Positions 12,401-30,743 of a DNA stretch of 64,000 nt are shown one piece after another. The notes beneath the pieces were generated by a model. It was not told where the DNA came from and did no database searches. It saw only the letters and a list, made by a program, of their open reading frames with translations. The position numbers and the translations under genes were made by a program. The DNA comes from Wuchereria bancrofti (lineage: Eukaryota > Nematoda > Chromadorea > Rhabditida > Onchocercidae). Each line of letters starts with the position of its first letter. Positions within the stretch are counted from its first letter, which is position 1. The stretch lies in the NCBI GenBank assembly GCA_005281725.1, contig SSBO01000008.1, positions 186,001 to 250,000 on the forward strand, written 5' to 3'.

Positions 12401-12900
12401 ATGAGAAAAGCTTAACGATAAAAAGTGATATACGTGCATTGGATGGTTTAAGAAATCTGGAACGAAGTCCATCGGTTAAGGTAAATTTTCCTTTTGGTTT
12501 TGAGAAAAGAAACTGAATTCTACTGTATCATAAACTAGATTTCAGTTGTGATTATATCACATCAAATTATGATTTTTTACAAAAATAATCGATGCCTTTG
12601 ATTTTTGACAGAAATTTTGCTGCATCCAATGAAATCGGTATCAGAGACGTGCGATTTCTTGGAGGCAATATTTTCAAAATAGTGATAATTCCAATTGTTC
12701 TTGTCACATTTCGTCTATAAATGTTTTTTCTTCTTGTATTCTCTTAGGTAATTAAAATGAAGAATGACGATGCTAAAGCGAAAGATCGAAAAGCAGAACA
12801 TTCGAGAGCAGCAGATGAAAAGCAGCGACGAAAGCGTCGAAGAGATGCAGAAAAGCTAGCTGAATATGAACGGTTTATTGCAGAGCTCAAATCAAAGTGA
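9404..12900 (+). CDS. TTC14-like tetratricopeptide repeat protein
   Basis: Ten exons: 9404-9694, 9906-10022, 10361-10421, 10476-10537, 10726-10763, 11093-11226, 11407-11599, 11748-11870, 12360-12480 and 12748-12900. Total 1293 nt, 430 aa, in frame. The N-terminal 75 residues are polar. About 95-180 corresponds to the S1-like region of TTC14 (IGDELCFRIRRVELAG start). The TPR region spans about 245-365 (GVDRIREGENAAAVQHFNKA, NIEALVGRAAAYANMG, NLAETDLDEALTINASHTNA, EEVGKKDEAKAKYEKSL). The tail is Lys/Arg/Glu-rich (KQRRKRRRDAEK), like the basic region following the TPRs of vertebrate TTC14, but it is much shorter and lacks the Ser/Arg tail (human protein about 770 aa). TTC14 is a poorly characterised protein thought to bind nucleic acid. 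Exon 5 is only 38 nt with a weak acceptor (TTGAG at 10725); an alternative acceptor at 10699 runs into a stop. Confidence 0.75.
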
Positions 12901-13700
12901 TTAAGATACTGTAATGTTTTTATGTTATAATGTTTTTATCAATTATTTGATCAATTTATTAATTGCTGACGTCTGATCTCAATGAATTATTAATAAAACA
13001 TCATTTTTGTTCATTTTTTCGTTTTTTTTTTTTGTCTTCTAGACAGTTTTAACATTTGAATTACATCACTGATTTTAATTTATATTGCATCATTTTCTGT
13101 CTGATTTACTGGCTGAATTAAATTTGGTGAAGAAAGAGATAGAGAAACCGTGAGGAAAAGCATCATCCTGTTAGATGCTGGAAGCAAATTGGAATTCTTC
13201 AGTGCAGTCTTTTAACAACAATTGACATTCGGCGTGACAAAACTTAATAAATGAAGCTTAGAAACATTTAAACTTTCGTAAGTGGGTAAAATTTATAGGA
13301 CTGTTCCAAACACTGCGTTATGTAGGATGCGTGTTTTCTCATCTACATCATTATTATTCTAATTATCAAATTGAATTTAGGTTAAAGTAAAATGAAATGC
13401 CCTGTAAATTCCCGAAAATTTTGAAAGTTTTAACAAAAAACTTGAATTTTGATTGAATTGGGAGCATCTCTTGTGATTTGCCTAAAACTTTTTTAGTGCA
13501 TTTGAGGCACTACCAAATATCCGATAAGATTGGAAGTTGAAAGCAAAGAAAGAGGGAACGAAATTCGAAGCAATATTTTTTTTCATTAATACTAACACTA
13601 ATTCATTTTTGGAGTGATAAAATGTTTTATAAAAATATAACTCGCGGATAATATTATCACATCAATTCTGATGTTCAATCTAATATATTGTGTATATCTC
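12901..13700. other. spacer between the TTC14-like gene and the p31comet-like gene
   Basis: No gene seen. An AATAAA sits at 12992-12997, 92 bases after the stop, and a T-rich tract follows at 13005-13035. The remainder is AT-rich with no open frame of note. Confidence 0.5.
12992..12997 (+). terminator. polyadenylation signal of the TTC14-like gene
   Basis: AATAAA 92 bases past the stop codon, followed by a T/G-rich tract typical of a cleavage region. Confidence 0.5.
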
Positions 13701-13702
13701 AG
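13693..13702 (+). promoter_or_regulatory. probable trans-splice acceptor upstream of the p31comet-like gene
   Basis: TATATCTCAG ends at 13702, 26 bases before the ATG at 13729. The spacing matches that for lem-3 (26 bases) and the TTC14-like gene (up to 26). Confidence 0.4.
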
Positions 13703-13728
13703 GGAGCTTTTTTTCGCTGGAAGTTATA

Positions 13729-15259
13729 ATGATTACTGAGCGAATAGAAGTAGGTCGATGTTTATGTATCCATGCTCAATTACAAGCTGTTGATATTGTT
13801 TTGCAATCATTACTCTATCAACGTGGAATTGTACCAGCTGTTGTAACTCAACTGCTTTCAACCGTTGAATCACACGATGAAATTAAATTTTTTGAAACAT
13901 ATACAAAGGTTTATTTGTTTATCTTTTATTTTCTTATTTACTATGGAAAAAAAACGTTTAGCAAAAATCTTCTGTGACTTGTGGTTTTGTTTTCTTTTGA
14001 TGAATTGATATCCATTCCTCTTTGAACAAAAAACTGAATATTTCTTGAAAATGTAACTTAGGCTAACTGCTTTCTTTTTTGTGTGTTTTACCGCTGCCGA
14101 AATAATTGCGGTACTCGGTAGAAATTCTTAAGAATCTAAATTAAAGGAAATGCTATATAATACAAAGTAGAGGTAACTTTATAATAATGGGATACAAAGT
14201 AAGAGTAACTTTAGTAATAATGGGACCATAGCAAATAAAAATGAAGTCCATTTTAAATCAAGAAGACACTAAATATAAGTTCAAATAGGAACTCAAATAT
14301 CTGCAAACTGCTAGCTGTAGTGCAAATTCAAAAGGAGCTTTCAGTAAGTGTTGGAAAGATTAGTTGAAGTTGGACATGTGTAAGTCGAATTGAAACTAGG
14401 CACAAGTCTAGAAAAATTCGCTATTATTTCATTTAAGTAGGTAGGTGAGGTATGTTTGTGCAGTTCATTTAGAATTATAATTTTATCCGGTTAAAAGTGA
14501 AATTATTTTCATTTTTGCAGATTAGAGAAGCACTGCGAGAGTTATTCCGTAGCTGTAATCGTCGTGCACTTCATGAAATCATTATAATTATTGGTGCATC
14601 ATGTGCGATACCACAAGAAATTTATCGAATACCTATTAAAGTATGTGATTCATTTGAATCAGATCTTTCACACTGTGGCCAAAATTGTGCTGAATTGTCG
14701 GCCAGGTTAGTTTCACTTGCATTTTTGATATAGCGGATATAATCATTAGCTGAATAAGGTTTCACTAGCCTTCAACAAATAAAAACAAATCCTCTTTTCG
14801 AAGTTCTAACTTTTAATTACTGCATCATAAAATAACGTTACAAATTGCCTCAATTGGCGACAGTTTTTAGAGAACAACGTAGGATATCATCATTATTGGT
14901 AGTAAGTCCAAATTTGAATACTACACGGAATATTACTCGAAATACTCGTGCTTGTGTTTTGGTACGTGGAACCTCTGCTCTTAAATTTCCGGAAGAACTT
15001 GTCGAGAATGAGTAAGTAAAAATATTGTCATGGCAGTTGCATTGAATATGAAAAAAGCAATTAAAGCTATTTCTTAAACTAACTGATGATTATTTGTAGC
15101 GATGGTTTTGCATTACCGGGAGGTGAAGTGTTAGCACGACGAAAGACATACTCTGTGCAGTTTGTACTTAAACACCTTTGCGTTGAGGATGTTGTCGTAG
15201 TTAGTGATCCTGACACAACGTGGTTTCGTCTTTCACCTATCATCCAGGCATTCAGCTAG
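13729..15259 (+). CDS. MAD2L1BP/p31comet-like HORMA-fold checkpoint protein
   Basis: Four exons: 13729-13908, 14521-14705, 14871-15011 and 15100-15259. Total 666 nt, 221 aa, in frame. Three blocks match human p31comet in order: the first helix and following loop (CIHAQLQAVDIVLQSLLYQR against the vertebrate stretch with LLKHIMYQRQQLP), the central helix plus strand (ALHEIIIIIGASCAIPQEIY against VLILLGGNALSPKEFY), and the C-terminal segment (DTTWFRLSPIIQAF against YIWFQAPVTFKGF). The human protein is 274 aa; this one lacks the disordered N-terminus. p31comet binds closed MAD2 and, with the TRIP13/PCH-2 ATPase, dismantles the mitotic checkpoint complex; the C. elegans counterpart is CMT-1. Identity rests on pattern and order, so a structure or profile match would firm it up. 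Intron 1 (612 bases) contains a tandem duplication. Confidence 0.72.
14160..14224 (+). repeat. two-copy tandem duplication in intron 1 of the p31comet-like gene
   Basis: Units at 14160-14191 (32 bases) and 14192-14224 (33 bases) both begin ATACAAAGTA and end AATAATGGG, with few differences between them. Confidence 0.8.
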
Positions 15260-15341
15260 CAAGCTGCACCTCACGTTCTTGTTGTTGAACCTTTTGTGTA
15301 GTGCCTCTGCTGGACGAATGTAAGAGATTATCAATCAGAGT

Positions 15342-15482
15342 GTTTAAAAGGACTTTGTGGTACTGAATTATAGATCATTCGGTACTATGAATATACAAAT
15401 GTTTTAGAAATTCAGTTATGTCGAAGTGGAAATTCAAAATAATACTGATGAATATTTAAAAAGGACTTTGTGGCACTGAATT
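15342..15482 (+). repeat. spaced direct repeat of about 28 bases downstream of the p31comet-like gene
   Basis: The words TTTAAAAGGACTTTGTGG (from 15343) and TTTAAAAAGGACTTTGTGG (from 15455) are each followed by a near-identical TACTGAATT or CACTGAATT. The copies are about 112 bases apart, just after the stop at 15259. Confidence 0.75.
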
Positions 15483-16860
15483 CGCCTGTCTCACTGATTA
15501 TGTTGTTAGTTTTTTGTCCAAATTTTCACATATTGATATTATTTAATATTTCAGTATATTTTGTGCTTCACAAATACTTGTTTTATTATACACTATATTC
15601 AGTACAAATTTTTGTCAGAATTCTTTTCATTACAATCATTCCACTTACTCATTATCTTTGTTTTTTTTTTAAACGCATGTTTTACCATCCAAAATTTCTC
15701 AATTTTAATACTGACAATTGTAATTGTCTAATCATCCCGTCTAATCTGTTATTTGTTTCTTTTTCCAGAAATTTCCCTGTTTGTCAGTATGTGTTGCTTG
15801 TGGTAGCTTTACTGTAAATTAAATATTTGTTTTATCATTCACATTTTAATTAAAAGCTTTCCTTGAAATCAAAGATTTTTAAAGCGTGAAGTAATTTATG
15901 TGTTAAAAATTTCAAATTCAAACAAATGACTTTTCATGCCCATTATTATGATAATTATATTTTCATGTAATAATGCAGATGATCGGATGGCATAAAACAT
16001 TCCATAATTAAAAAAATACTAATGAAATTTCTCTATTAAAAATAAAAACAAAGTGCAGCTTATAATAGAAAACATAATCTTTTCAAACAAGGACATTATT
16101 CATTATTTCCTTTACCAATAAAGAAAAGGTAATTTGGCGATTAATGAGCTATGTGTTTTCGAAATTTAATATCAAATGATAAATGAAGCTGCTTTAAACT
16201 ATGCCTGTATCTGTTTGAATGAATTATGAAAAAATCAATGTTAACCGTCTGTTGAGCTTAAGTCGTTGCAATGTTTCTTGCGCTTTGATAAATTATGCAA
16301 AACATTTTCTATTATATGAATGAAAATTCAAAAAATCACTGAAATGAAAGGTATAGTTGTGTGACAAATTACAGTACGACTTCACCCGACCGAATCTCAC
16401 TCCTTATCATATTACATGGTAGAGACGGAAAATTTCACAATGGATGACTAAAATTTAACTGCAAACGGTCGTGTTAAAACCGTTCAACACTGGCATATTT
16501 GGTGGTAGTTTACTGTTTACGTTTGGTCTTTTTTGTGTTAGCTGTTTTTGTTTCTCCTTTTTAGTACGGTCGTTCACGTAACAGTACAATCTTAATTCTT
16601 TTGACCCGTGATGTGCGATTGTGTTAATATAATAAATCTTTTAATAGTTGATTGTATGGAATCGTTAGCGGAATTACATATTAATATTAACAAATTATTT
16701 ATAGTTACTTTATTATTGCTTGTTTATTATTGCTTGTTTTATTTTGTGTCGTTGCCATTAATAATGACTATACGCCAGTATGCGTAAAATAGTGAAGTTT
16801 GGCACCAATATAGGGAAATTAATGCAATTTCTTTATCGATATATGCAAATTAATGTAATG
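15483..16860. other. spacer between the p31comet-like gene and cdc-5L
   Basis: No gene recognised. The + frame at 15470-15817 is Phe/Leu/Ile-rich and typical of T-rich non-coding DNA. AATAAA signals are near 16037 and 16117. The part from about 16370 to 16620 is less AT-biased and may hold the promoter of cdc-5L. Confidence 0.45.
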
Positions 16861-16865
16861 TGATT

Positions 16866-16875
16866 ACAATTGCAG
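16866..16875 (+). promoter_or_regulatory. probable trans-splice acceptor upstream of cdc-5L
   Basis: ACAATTGCAG ends at 16875, 33 bases before the ATG at 16909. Confidence 0.4.
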
Positions 16876-16908
16876 ATTAAGAATTATTAAGCTAAGGAAA
16901 AAAAGAAG

Positions 16909-23220
<6,312 letters not shown>

Positions 23221-23827
23221 GAAATGAAATATTTTTACTGTTGGATCTTTTTTTATATGTCTAGTTTTTTTTATCGTTTGAATTTTTTGTGATCATTTGT
23301 TTTGCTATTACACAGCCTCTTCTACACAGTTGGAAATTTTTGTTTGAAATTTCTGTATGTGCAGTTAAATTGTTAATGTGTGAAACATTTAGAAATAGAA
23401 ATGTTCATGTTTTTACCATATTTTTAGTTTGTTTTTCGTACATTATATATATAATGAATTGTATGCACTTTGTTATTTTGACGCTGAAATTATTTTGACT
23501 GGCCATAATTAGACTATCTAAAACTCTGTGTTCTTAAGCGCAATGTTTTCTGTTAGTCACCATTTATCAAGTCAGATTTTGATGATTTTACCGGTAATTT
23601 TAATGGCATTATTATATAAAACCTAAGAAATTTTTGATCGTTGAGGAGTTTTATTTATTTGATTATATTTGTCTTTTATTGATTGCTGGAATTATCCTGC
23701 CTGGAAGGATGTATTTCATTTGTGGAATGTTGCAAGTGATAAATTCTTTATTATTTTAATTAATATCATTTGTCTACAAATTACTGTTACTAGAAAGTTA
23801 GCAAGTGAATGAATCAATGCAGATGGG

Positions 23828-23833
23828 AATAAA
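23828..23833 (+). terminator. candidate polyadenylation signal for cdc-5L
   Basis: First clear AATAAA found after the stop, 608 bases downstream. A nearer variant signal is possible. Confidence 0.25.
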
Positions 23834-26258
23834 AAGTTCGTTGTCATGTGCTAGCAAAGTGTTTGTTACATTTTTTTTTTTCAATTTTTTTCAATACGAA
23901 ACGAAGCTGGAAATGAAAAGGAATGAAACAGTGATGAAAATGTGATAGGTTGGAAAGAAATCAATTAATATTATTATTAGCAAGTCACTATTATATATTT
24001 AGAAATGTCCCCATTCCGCCTGTTGTAATTTTTCCACTTAGCAATTTTTTTTTAAATTGCTACCAATTATTTTAAAAGTATTAAAATCATCAGTTCATTT
24101 AGAATTATTTCCTTTAGTTAGAATCAATTTAGGAGCTATTAAGGCTTTTTTTAGTTTAAGTAAACAAATATTAACAATATTATATATGTTTGATGGATAT
24201 ACATGTGGAATATTCCATATAAAGAAATTCACTTCAAAAATGAAATAATAGATGATTATATTATTTGAATTTACAATATTAGGGCGTGCCTAATTGAGTA
24301 TGTGCATAAGTATTAATGTATGAATAATGATCACAATAATCGTTTTCATATTAGAAGCTTCCTAAGTGCCGTTGGTTAAGTGTTATTTTATCACTAAGTA
24401 TTAAACTGAATATTGGAGATTTTCTTCTTTTGATCCGAAATGAGAGTTTATAATCATTATTGTATGGGTAAAGGTAAATTGAATAATAATTAATATTCTG
24501 TTGAATTGTTTATTAATTTATTTATTTATTCATTCATTCCTTGTACTGATGGACAAATTTGTTTTTTCACAAAAACTTTTAACAAAAAGTTTTTGTTAAA
24601 ATTCAGATGAAAAGATGAAAGCCGACCAATAATCTCGTTGTCTGTATTTGATAATACCAATAAGTAATTTGAAAATTTCTAATTTTATAAATTTTGGTGA
24701 GCTAAGATTGAACATTTGCATTATATTGTCTCTATATTTTGTTAGATTATAATTTTATAATATTACAATAATTGTCTTCATGAATGCTATCATGTTTTTG
24801 TACAACGAAAGCATACACAGTCTATTTTATATTTATTTTAAAAAACAAATTAAAGTATTTTATTAAAATTAATTGATGAGTTTTATAAATTCGTTTCTAC
24901 AGTTTTTTTTTATCTTTACAAAGAATGAAATTCCCTCTCTCTGTCATATATTAATGATGCGTCCAGTATTCTACAGACTGGTCGAAAGCTAAAGAAATAG
25001 CGAATATCACAATGGTATCATAATCCGGCTCTTAACCTTTTTCACATATCCTTCGGGCATCCGTAATGGTAATGGTTATACAATAGACGAGATATGCTAA
25101 TCCTATAATGCTGTCTAACTTGAAGTGGATCAGATGAAGCACATAATGGTTAGCAGTGACAAAAGCGCATGATGGTATCTTGTATACCGTATTCGGTCAA
25201 ACAACTACCAAAATAATTAACCGTATCCGTCTTAATAACTAACCGTATTCAGTTTAATAACTACATATGATCGATAATTTATTTAGACCAAACTTCTTTA
25301 ATATTTTTTCCTTCTTTCTTTGACTGTAAAAATGGAATGATATATTTTTGACCATTTTTGAATTTTTAACTATTATTAAACAAAATATTTTAAAGTTAAC
25401 CAAATATTCTAGCAGTTATATCCCAAATGTACTCATACAATTATGAAGGAAAGAAAATGTATTAAATATGTTGAAGAGATGATAAATTAATATTTTAAAT
25501 TTCATTTGTCGCAAATTTTAGTGCTATTTTAAGCAATAACAATTTATGCTTGTTTGTATATTTTATTTGATGCTATCGATTTCATTTATATCTGGCTATT
25601 GTAATAATAATACATATGGTAGTGATTGAGTAATGATGATGATAATATTAATTAATAATATTAACAACAATAGTAATAATAATAAATAATAGTAATGGCA
25701 CTGGTAATGATAAATAATGCCAATATAAGCAGTTACAATAATTTTAGATAAAATAATTCAACTGTACCAGTGCTGTAAAGAATTTTATAAGTTATTATTT
25801 ATAATAAGAATTCCGTTTTTGCTTGTTTGCATGATGCTGTTAATTACTGCTATCACAACCTGTTATCATTCACCACAAATTATCATACATATGAATATTA
25901 AAAACATGTACCAGCTTTAAAAATGTAGCATCTTTCCTTTTTTTGTAGATATTTTAACTATTTAAAAGTTTTTCAACCTTATGAAGGTCATCAAAATCAT
26001 TTAAAATTCAAACATTTTGATAGTTAAGGGAAATAGTAAACAAATATATTGGTAAGGTAGGAAATGGTAAACTGATCATTTGAAGAATGTAACAATCATT
26101 TGCTGCAAATGTATAAATCTATCTATCAATCCATTTGTTAGTTATTTGAAATACGGAAAAGGATAGAGGAGGGAAAAGGGAAGTGAAAACAAGAAATGAA
26201 AAAAGAGGTAAAATAGGATAAGGTTGATTTAATTGCGCGAGAATGACTTTCATCTTTG

Positions 26259-26271
26259 CAAGGTCACCTTG
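26259..26271. promoter_or_regulatory. overlapping inverted nuclear-receptor half-sites
   Basis: CAAGGTCACCTTG is a near-perfect palindrome: the + strand gives CAAGGTCA and the - strand TCAAGGTGACC, both similar to the extended half-site TCAAGGTCA bound by monomeric receptors. It lies in a higher-GC patch of the desert. Confidence 0.25.
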
Positions 26272-26815
26272 ATGATAAAATACAAACGTTCTATTATAAT
26301 TTTATTGAACTATCTTTCGTTTTCAACCCTACTTTACCCCTACTTCATTTGCTAACAAACAAACAAACTATAACTAAGTAATTTCAAATACAATTTATAC
26401 CTAGTACATTTAAAAGTTTACTTTTTTCAAAATAGGTGGTTTTGTTTCTTTTTTCCCTATTCATTTTAAGTAGTTAGTATGGATTTGAACTGAAAAGTTA
26501 ACAAATACAGTTTATGATAATTTTATGATTTTCTCATTTCCTTAATTCTTAATTCTTCACTTCAATTTCACTCTTTGTTTTTCCTTTTTGAAAAAGAAAA
26601 ATAAAATAAAATAAATGAATTTCTTTTTCTCTCTGTTTTCTAATTATTCTCTTTTATATTTTGATATTATCAGCAGATCACAACTGATATGAGACAGTGA
26701 AATAGCAAAGTAAGCATGCTGAAATAATGAAGATGTTTCCACACATGGGCGTCTGTTTCTCTTTCTGTGTGTGTTTGCATGTGTGTCTAGTTTATCAGTT
26801 TATGAATGCATGCAC

Positions 26816-26845
26816 CAGCTGTTCATGCAGCTGCAGCTGCACCTG
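26816..26845. promoter_or_regulatory. cluster of four E-boxes
   Basis: CAGCTG at 26816-26821, 26828-26833 and 26834-26839, and CACCTG at 26840-26845; the last three abut. E-boxes CANNTG are bound by bHLH factors, and CAGCTG/CACCTG are typical neural and muscle bHLH sites. The cluster sits in a locally GC-richer island about 11 kb past the 3' end of the POU gene. Confidence 0.4.
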
Positions 26846-28632
26846 ATTCAAATTCTTCAACATTACTTATCTTCCTCCTCCAATGACCATTTATTCATGT
26901 TACAACTGCAAACGCATCTGTACCAAGTGAAATGATTGTATCAAAAGCTTTAAGCTATCATCACAAACTGACAATTTTCAATTTTTAATCCATATGTTAG
27001 CCATATGAAAAAAATTTCTATATTTAATTTTAAAATAAAATTTAAACGTCATATATACATAATTTAAAACTTTGGAATATATAATTAATTATATTAATAC
27101 GCATATTATATACGAGTACGTCATTTACGTTTTAACATATATAAATATAATTGAATTATTTAATTACAAATTACACTTTTTTCGGAATTATTTCACCTCA
27201 TACACTAACATTAAATAAAAATATATGAAAAAAGTCATAAAAAAATAAATAGAAAACAAATTAAAAAAATATGAAAATATAAAAAAATAGCATTATTTTT
27301 CCTCCACTTATATAGTTAAATAAATTAAACTGAATAAATGGCGCGATGTATTTCTATATAAAATCAGTTTGAATTTGTCGATAGCAAATTTACATAGTTG
27401 AAAAATGGTGAATGTTAGATAAGCTGTAGATGAAGTTAATCAAAAATCAATTATGCTAAATTGTCATTTTCAACTACCATTCTTCATCCTATTCGCCTCA
27501 TTTCATTTAAAAGAATGATTTGTGATCGAAGCGTTTCAGATTGAAGATAGTTGCAGAAAAGCAAACAAAAAAAAAAAACAAAATTGAATTATCGAAAAAA
27601 ATTCATTAATTTTAAAAAGTGGAAAATTCTACAAAATTTTCCAAGAAATTCTGTAATTTTTTCTTTCAATTCATTTTGCCATTTTCATCTTTTATTATAA
27701 ACAAATTTAGAAAATATGCCCGACTAAATATTGAATATTCTCAATATCTGCAGAGTTAATTTAATATTCCAGTTTACAGAATTTCATATCAGAAATATAG
27801 TGGTGAGAAGAAAAAAAAGTATATTTGTTTGTTAAAATTGTAATTTTCATCGATATATACACTCCCTAATTCACTCACTTATTACTTTTTTCCTTCTAAC
27901 TTTCAAATTGCTAATAAATTTAAGTTCGTGCGAATTTATTCTTTAATATGTTCAAAGTTCGTGCAAAACTTTTCAAACAATTCATGAATCAAACCACTAC
28001 GATAATTGATAATATCTTTAATGTTCATACTTCTCTATGAAAATCCTTTTTTTACAAATTATGAATATTAATGGTCGCGTGTTGATTTTCTGACTTTAAC
28101 GGAAATTGCATATTATTTAATTGAAATATTAATTTTTCATTTTTGCAAAATTGCTATCAAATTTTAATGAACAGTCAAATAGGGTTATGTGAATGTATAT
28201 ATGTATAAAAAAAATATTCGTTTAAGCTAAGTTTTTATATTTGTACACAGAAAAGAATTATTATTATTATTAATTATTAACCAATGTAATGTCACCAGTG
28301 TAATTCGTATACAATAAACATTTAAACAGAGATAAATATCTTTCATGCTAAATAATCGTTATTTTTGCAACAAAAAGTGGTAAAACAAATAATGTGAAAC
28401 AGCAAATGTTTATTATATTTGTCGTCACATTTTTAATAGTCACATAATTGAATTAAATTAAGCAAAACATGTAAATATTATTGTTGCGGTAAGAAATACA
28501 ACAAATATACACAAAGGTGCACACAGACCACAGCTATACATAGATACCTGTTAATTTGCCGCCAAGCTAAATTAAATTAGTAACAATATATTATAACATA
28601 AATATACGTGCAGAAGAAAAAAGGCGCATCTG

Positions 28633-28674
28633 CACGTGCGTATGCATGTAAATATGCATGTAAACACGCACGTG
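28633..28674. repeat. inverted repeat enclosing two tandem 12-mers
   Basis: Arms CACGTGCGT (28633-28641) and ACGCACGTG (28666-28674) are perfect reverse complements. The 24-base loop is exactly two copies of a 12-mer, ATGCATGTAAAT and ATGCATGTAAAC. The 12-mer contains ATGCAT and GTAAAT words related to POU octamer half-sites, and the arms contain CACGTG. Confidence 0.6.
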
Positions 28675-30730
28675 AAAACACATATATGTATATGCATTTT
28701 TTCTCTTAAGTAATTAAATAATGGATAGTGTAAAAGGCAAAGATTTATTTTTTATCAAATATTGTCTTAAAATTACATTCCCTTTTACCAGTAATGTAAT
28801 GAAAGATATTTTAAGGATATCGTAAATTGTTTGATATCGTTTCCATGTTCGTACCATCAATATTTGTCGACAAAAGCAACGGGTGGTACATTTGATTCAA
28901 TCACTTTGCTCCCATTCATTCTTGATTTTAACAATTACTAAACCTAAAAATGTTGCAATTTATTCTTATCGTAAGTATCCCTACATGGGATACTACAATG
29001 ATATATTATTTGGTAACCAAAAAGAAAAACTGGTTAGTCGCCATGTCATCTTGATGGACTTTATTATATCATTTAAGTTAATAGGTTAATCACTAGTTTT
29101 TTTTTCCTATTATCAAAAATAAAAAAAAAAGGATAACAATAAAACCATTTTCAACCCTATTTTGTTTGATTTTTGATAGAAATAAAAATTAAAGAATATG
29201 AAATGTCAACAATTTAATTCATTCTAATTCTTTTAATGTTAATTTCTTTTTTTTGACAATTATTAATAATTCAGATATATCATAATATTTAAGCAATTAT
29301 ATAATATTTGGAAATTTAAATTTAAAAACTGATTAATTTCCCCAAGCAAAAGATAATAATTACATATATTCATATTATCAAATTAAAAAAAGAAATCCCT
29401 TTATCCATGCAAAAAGTTTGTCATAATATTTTGCATAATGTACATTTTATTGTTGTCCAAATTAATAACCTTTTCATCATTTTTTTTATAATCTTTTATT
29501 CTTTCTAATATTCATCAATCATTTTTTTTGATTTAGGATGTGGACAAATCTTTTGTTATCATTATATGATTACCAAAATGATTAATGTTGACCTTTTCAC
29601 CTATATAATGTAATCTTTCGAACTTTATTCTGCACAATGGCGGCCTTTAGAATTTTACCACCAGAAAAGGCGAAAAATTAAATAATCTTTAGACATTTTT
29701 AATACACTTTTGATAGTGTTATATACTGCAGCATTGTTGTGAAAAACTAAAAAGTTATTTTAAAATTCTAATTTTTTCAAAAAACTTTGATAGAATTTGA
29801 ATTTGCAGATTTTTGAATTCTAAAAGGAAAATTAATTATGTTATGTAAGTGATTTTACTAATTTTCGTAATTTCAAGTAAAAATTGATAATTTTTCAGAG
29901 AAAAATTAAAAAATTACGAAAAATTACATTAATTTCGACAAAAAGAAAAAGACTAATTAAAGCTAATATAAATATTTCATTAAATGTTTCATAGAAATAT
30001 AAAATGAAAGTTTTACATCATATTTAAGATATGATAACGATATTTTTTATAATTGGAAATCTCATCAGAACATAATTTAATATTAATTAAATTGTAACAT
30101 TATAGCAAATGAATTAAATTGTCATATTCATGATTTGTTACTAAAGCTTTACATCATAAGCTTACAAATTACGATAAGCTAATAATTTTATTTGATTTTA
30201 TAACGTTTGGATAATTTTCAAATTTTCTTATGTGAAATATGTTACAACTAGATTTAATATCTGTTATCTATTATTAGCATATTGAAATAAAGTATCCCGG
30301 GCAATACGGTAAATATTAATGGTAAAAGTAGCATGCGATGATGGATGAAGAATGAATAGATGAATGAGGAAGAGAGCAGCTGATGATGATAGAGCTTGAA
30401 TTGAAATGAAGACAGAGGTCGAAATAGGTTCAGGATGATGAATAGGACTTTATCTGATGTATTTTAGAACGGATGAATTTGTGGCGCATAAAGTACTCAT
30501 CTTTCTGCAATCCTTTCTCTTTCCCTCTCTCAGTATCTGATATGTCATCTATTATCATCCTCTCATACAGATATATCTCGGGAAGGTTACGACCGACCGA
30601 CAAGAGCCTATTGTTATTGCATATCTTCCTTGTTTGATTCCTATAGATTTTTACGATCATTCACAAAAACAAAAATACCTTTAGAAATGGATAAATGATT
30701 TTGCTCTCTTCAACTATTGTTGAACCTTCT

Positions 30731-30743
30731 TGACCTTTAACCT
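30731..30743 (-). promoter_or_regulatory. DR1-like nuclear-receptor element
   Basis: The + strand reads TGACCTTTAACCT; the - strand is AGGTTAAAGGTCA, two direct half-sites with a 1-base spacer. A third half-site-like word (AGGTTC on the - strand) is a few bases to the left, near 30724. It is inside the complexity island at 30.3-30.8 kb. Confidence 0.3.
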
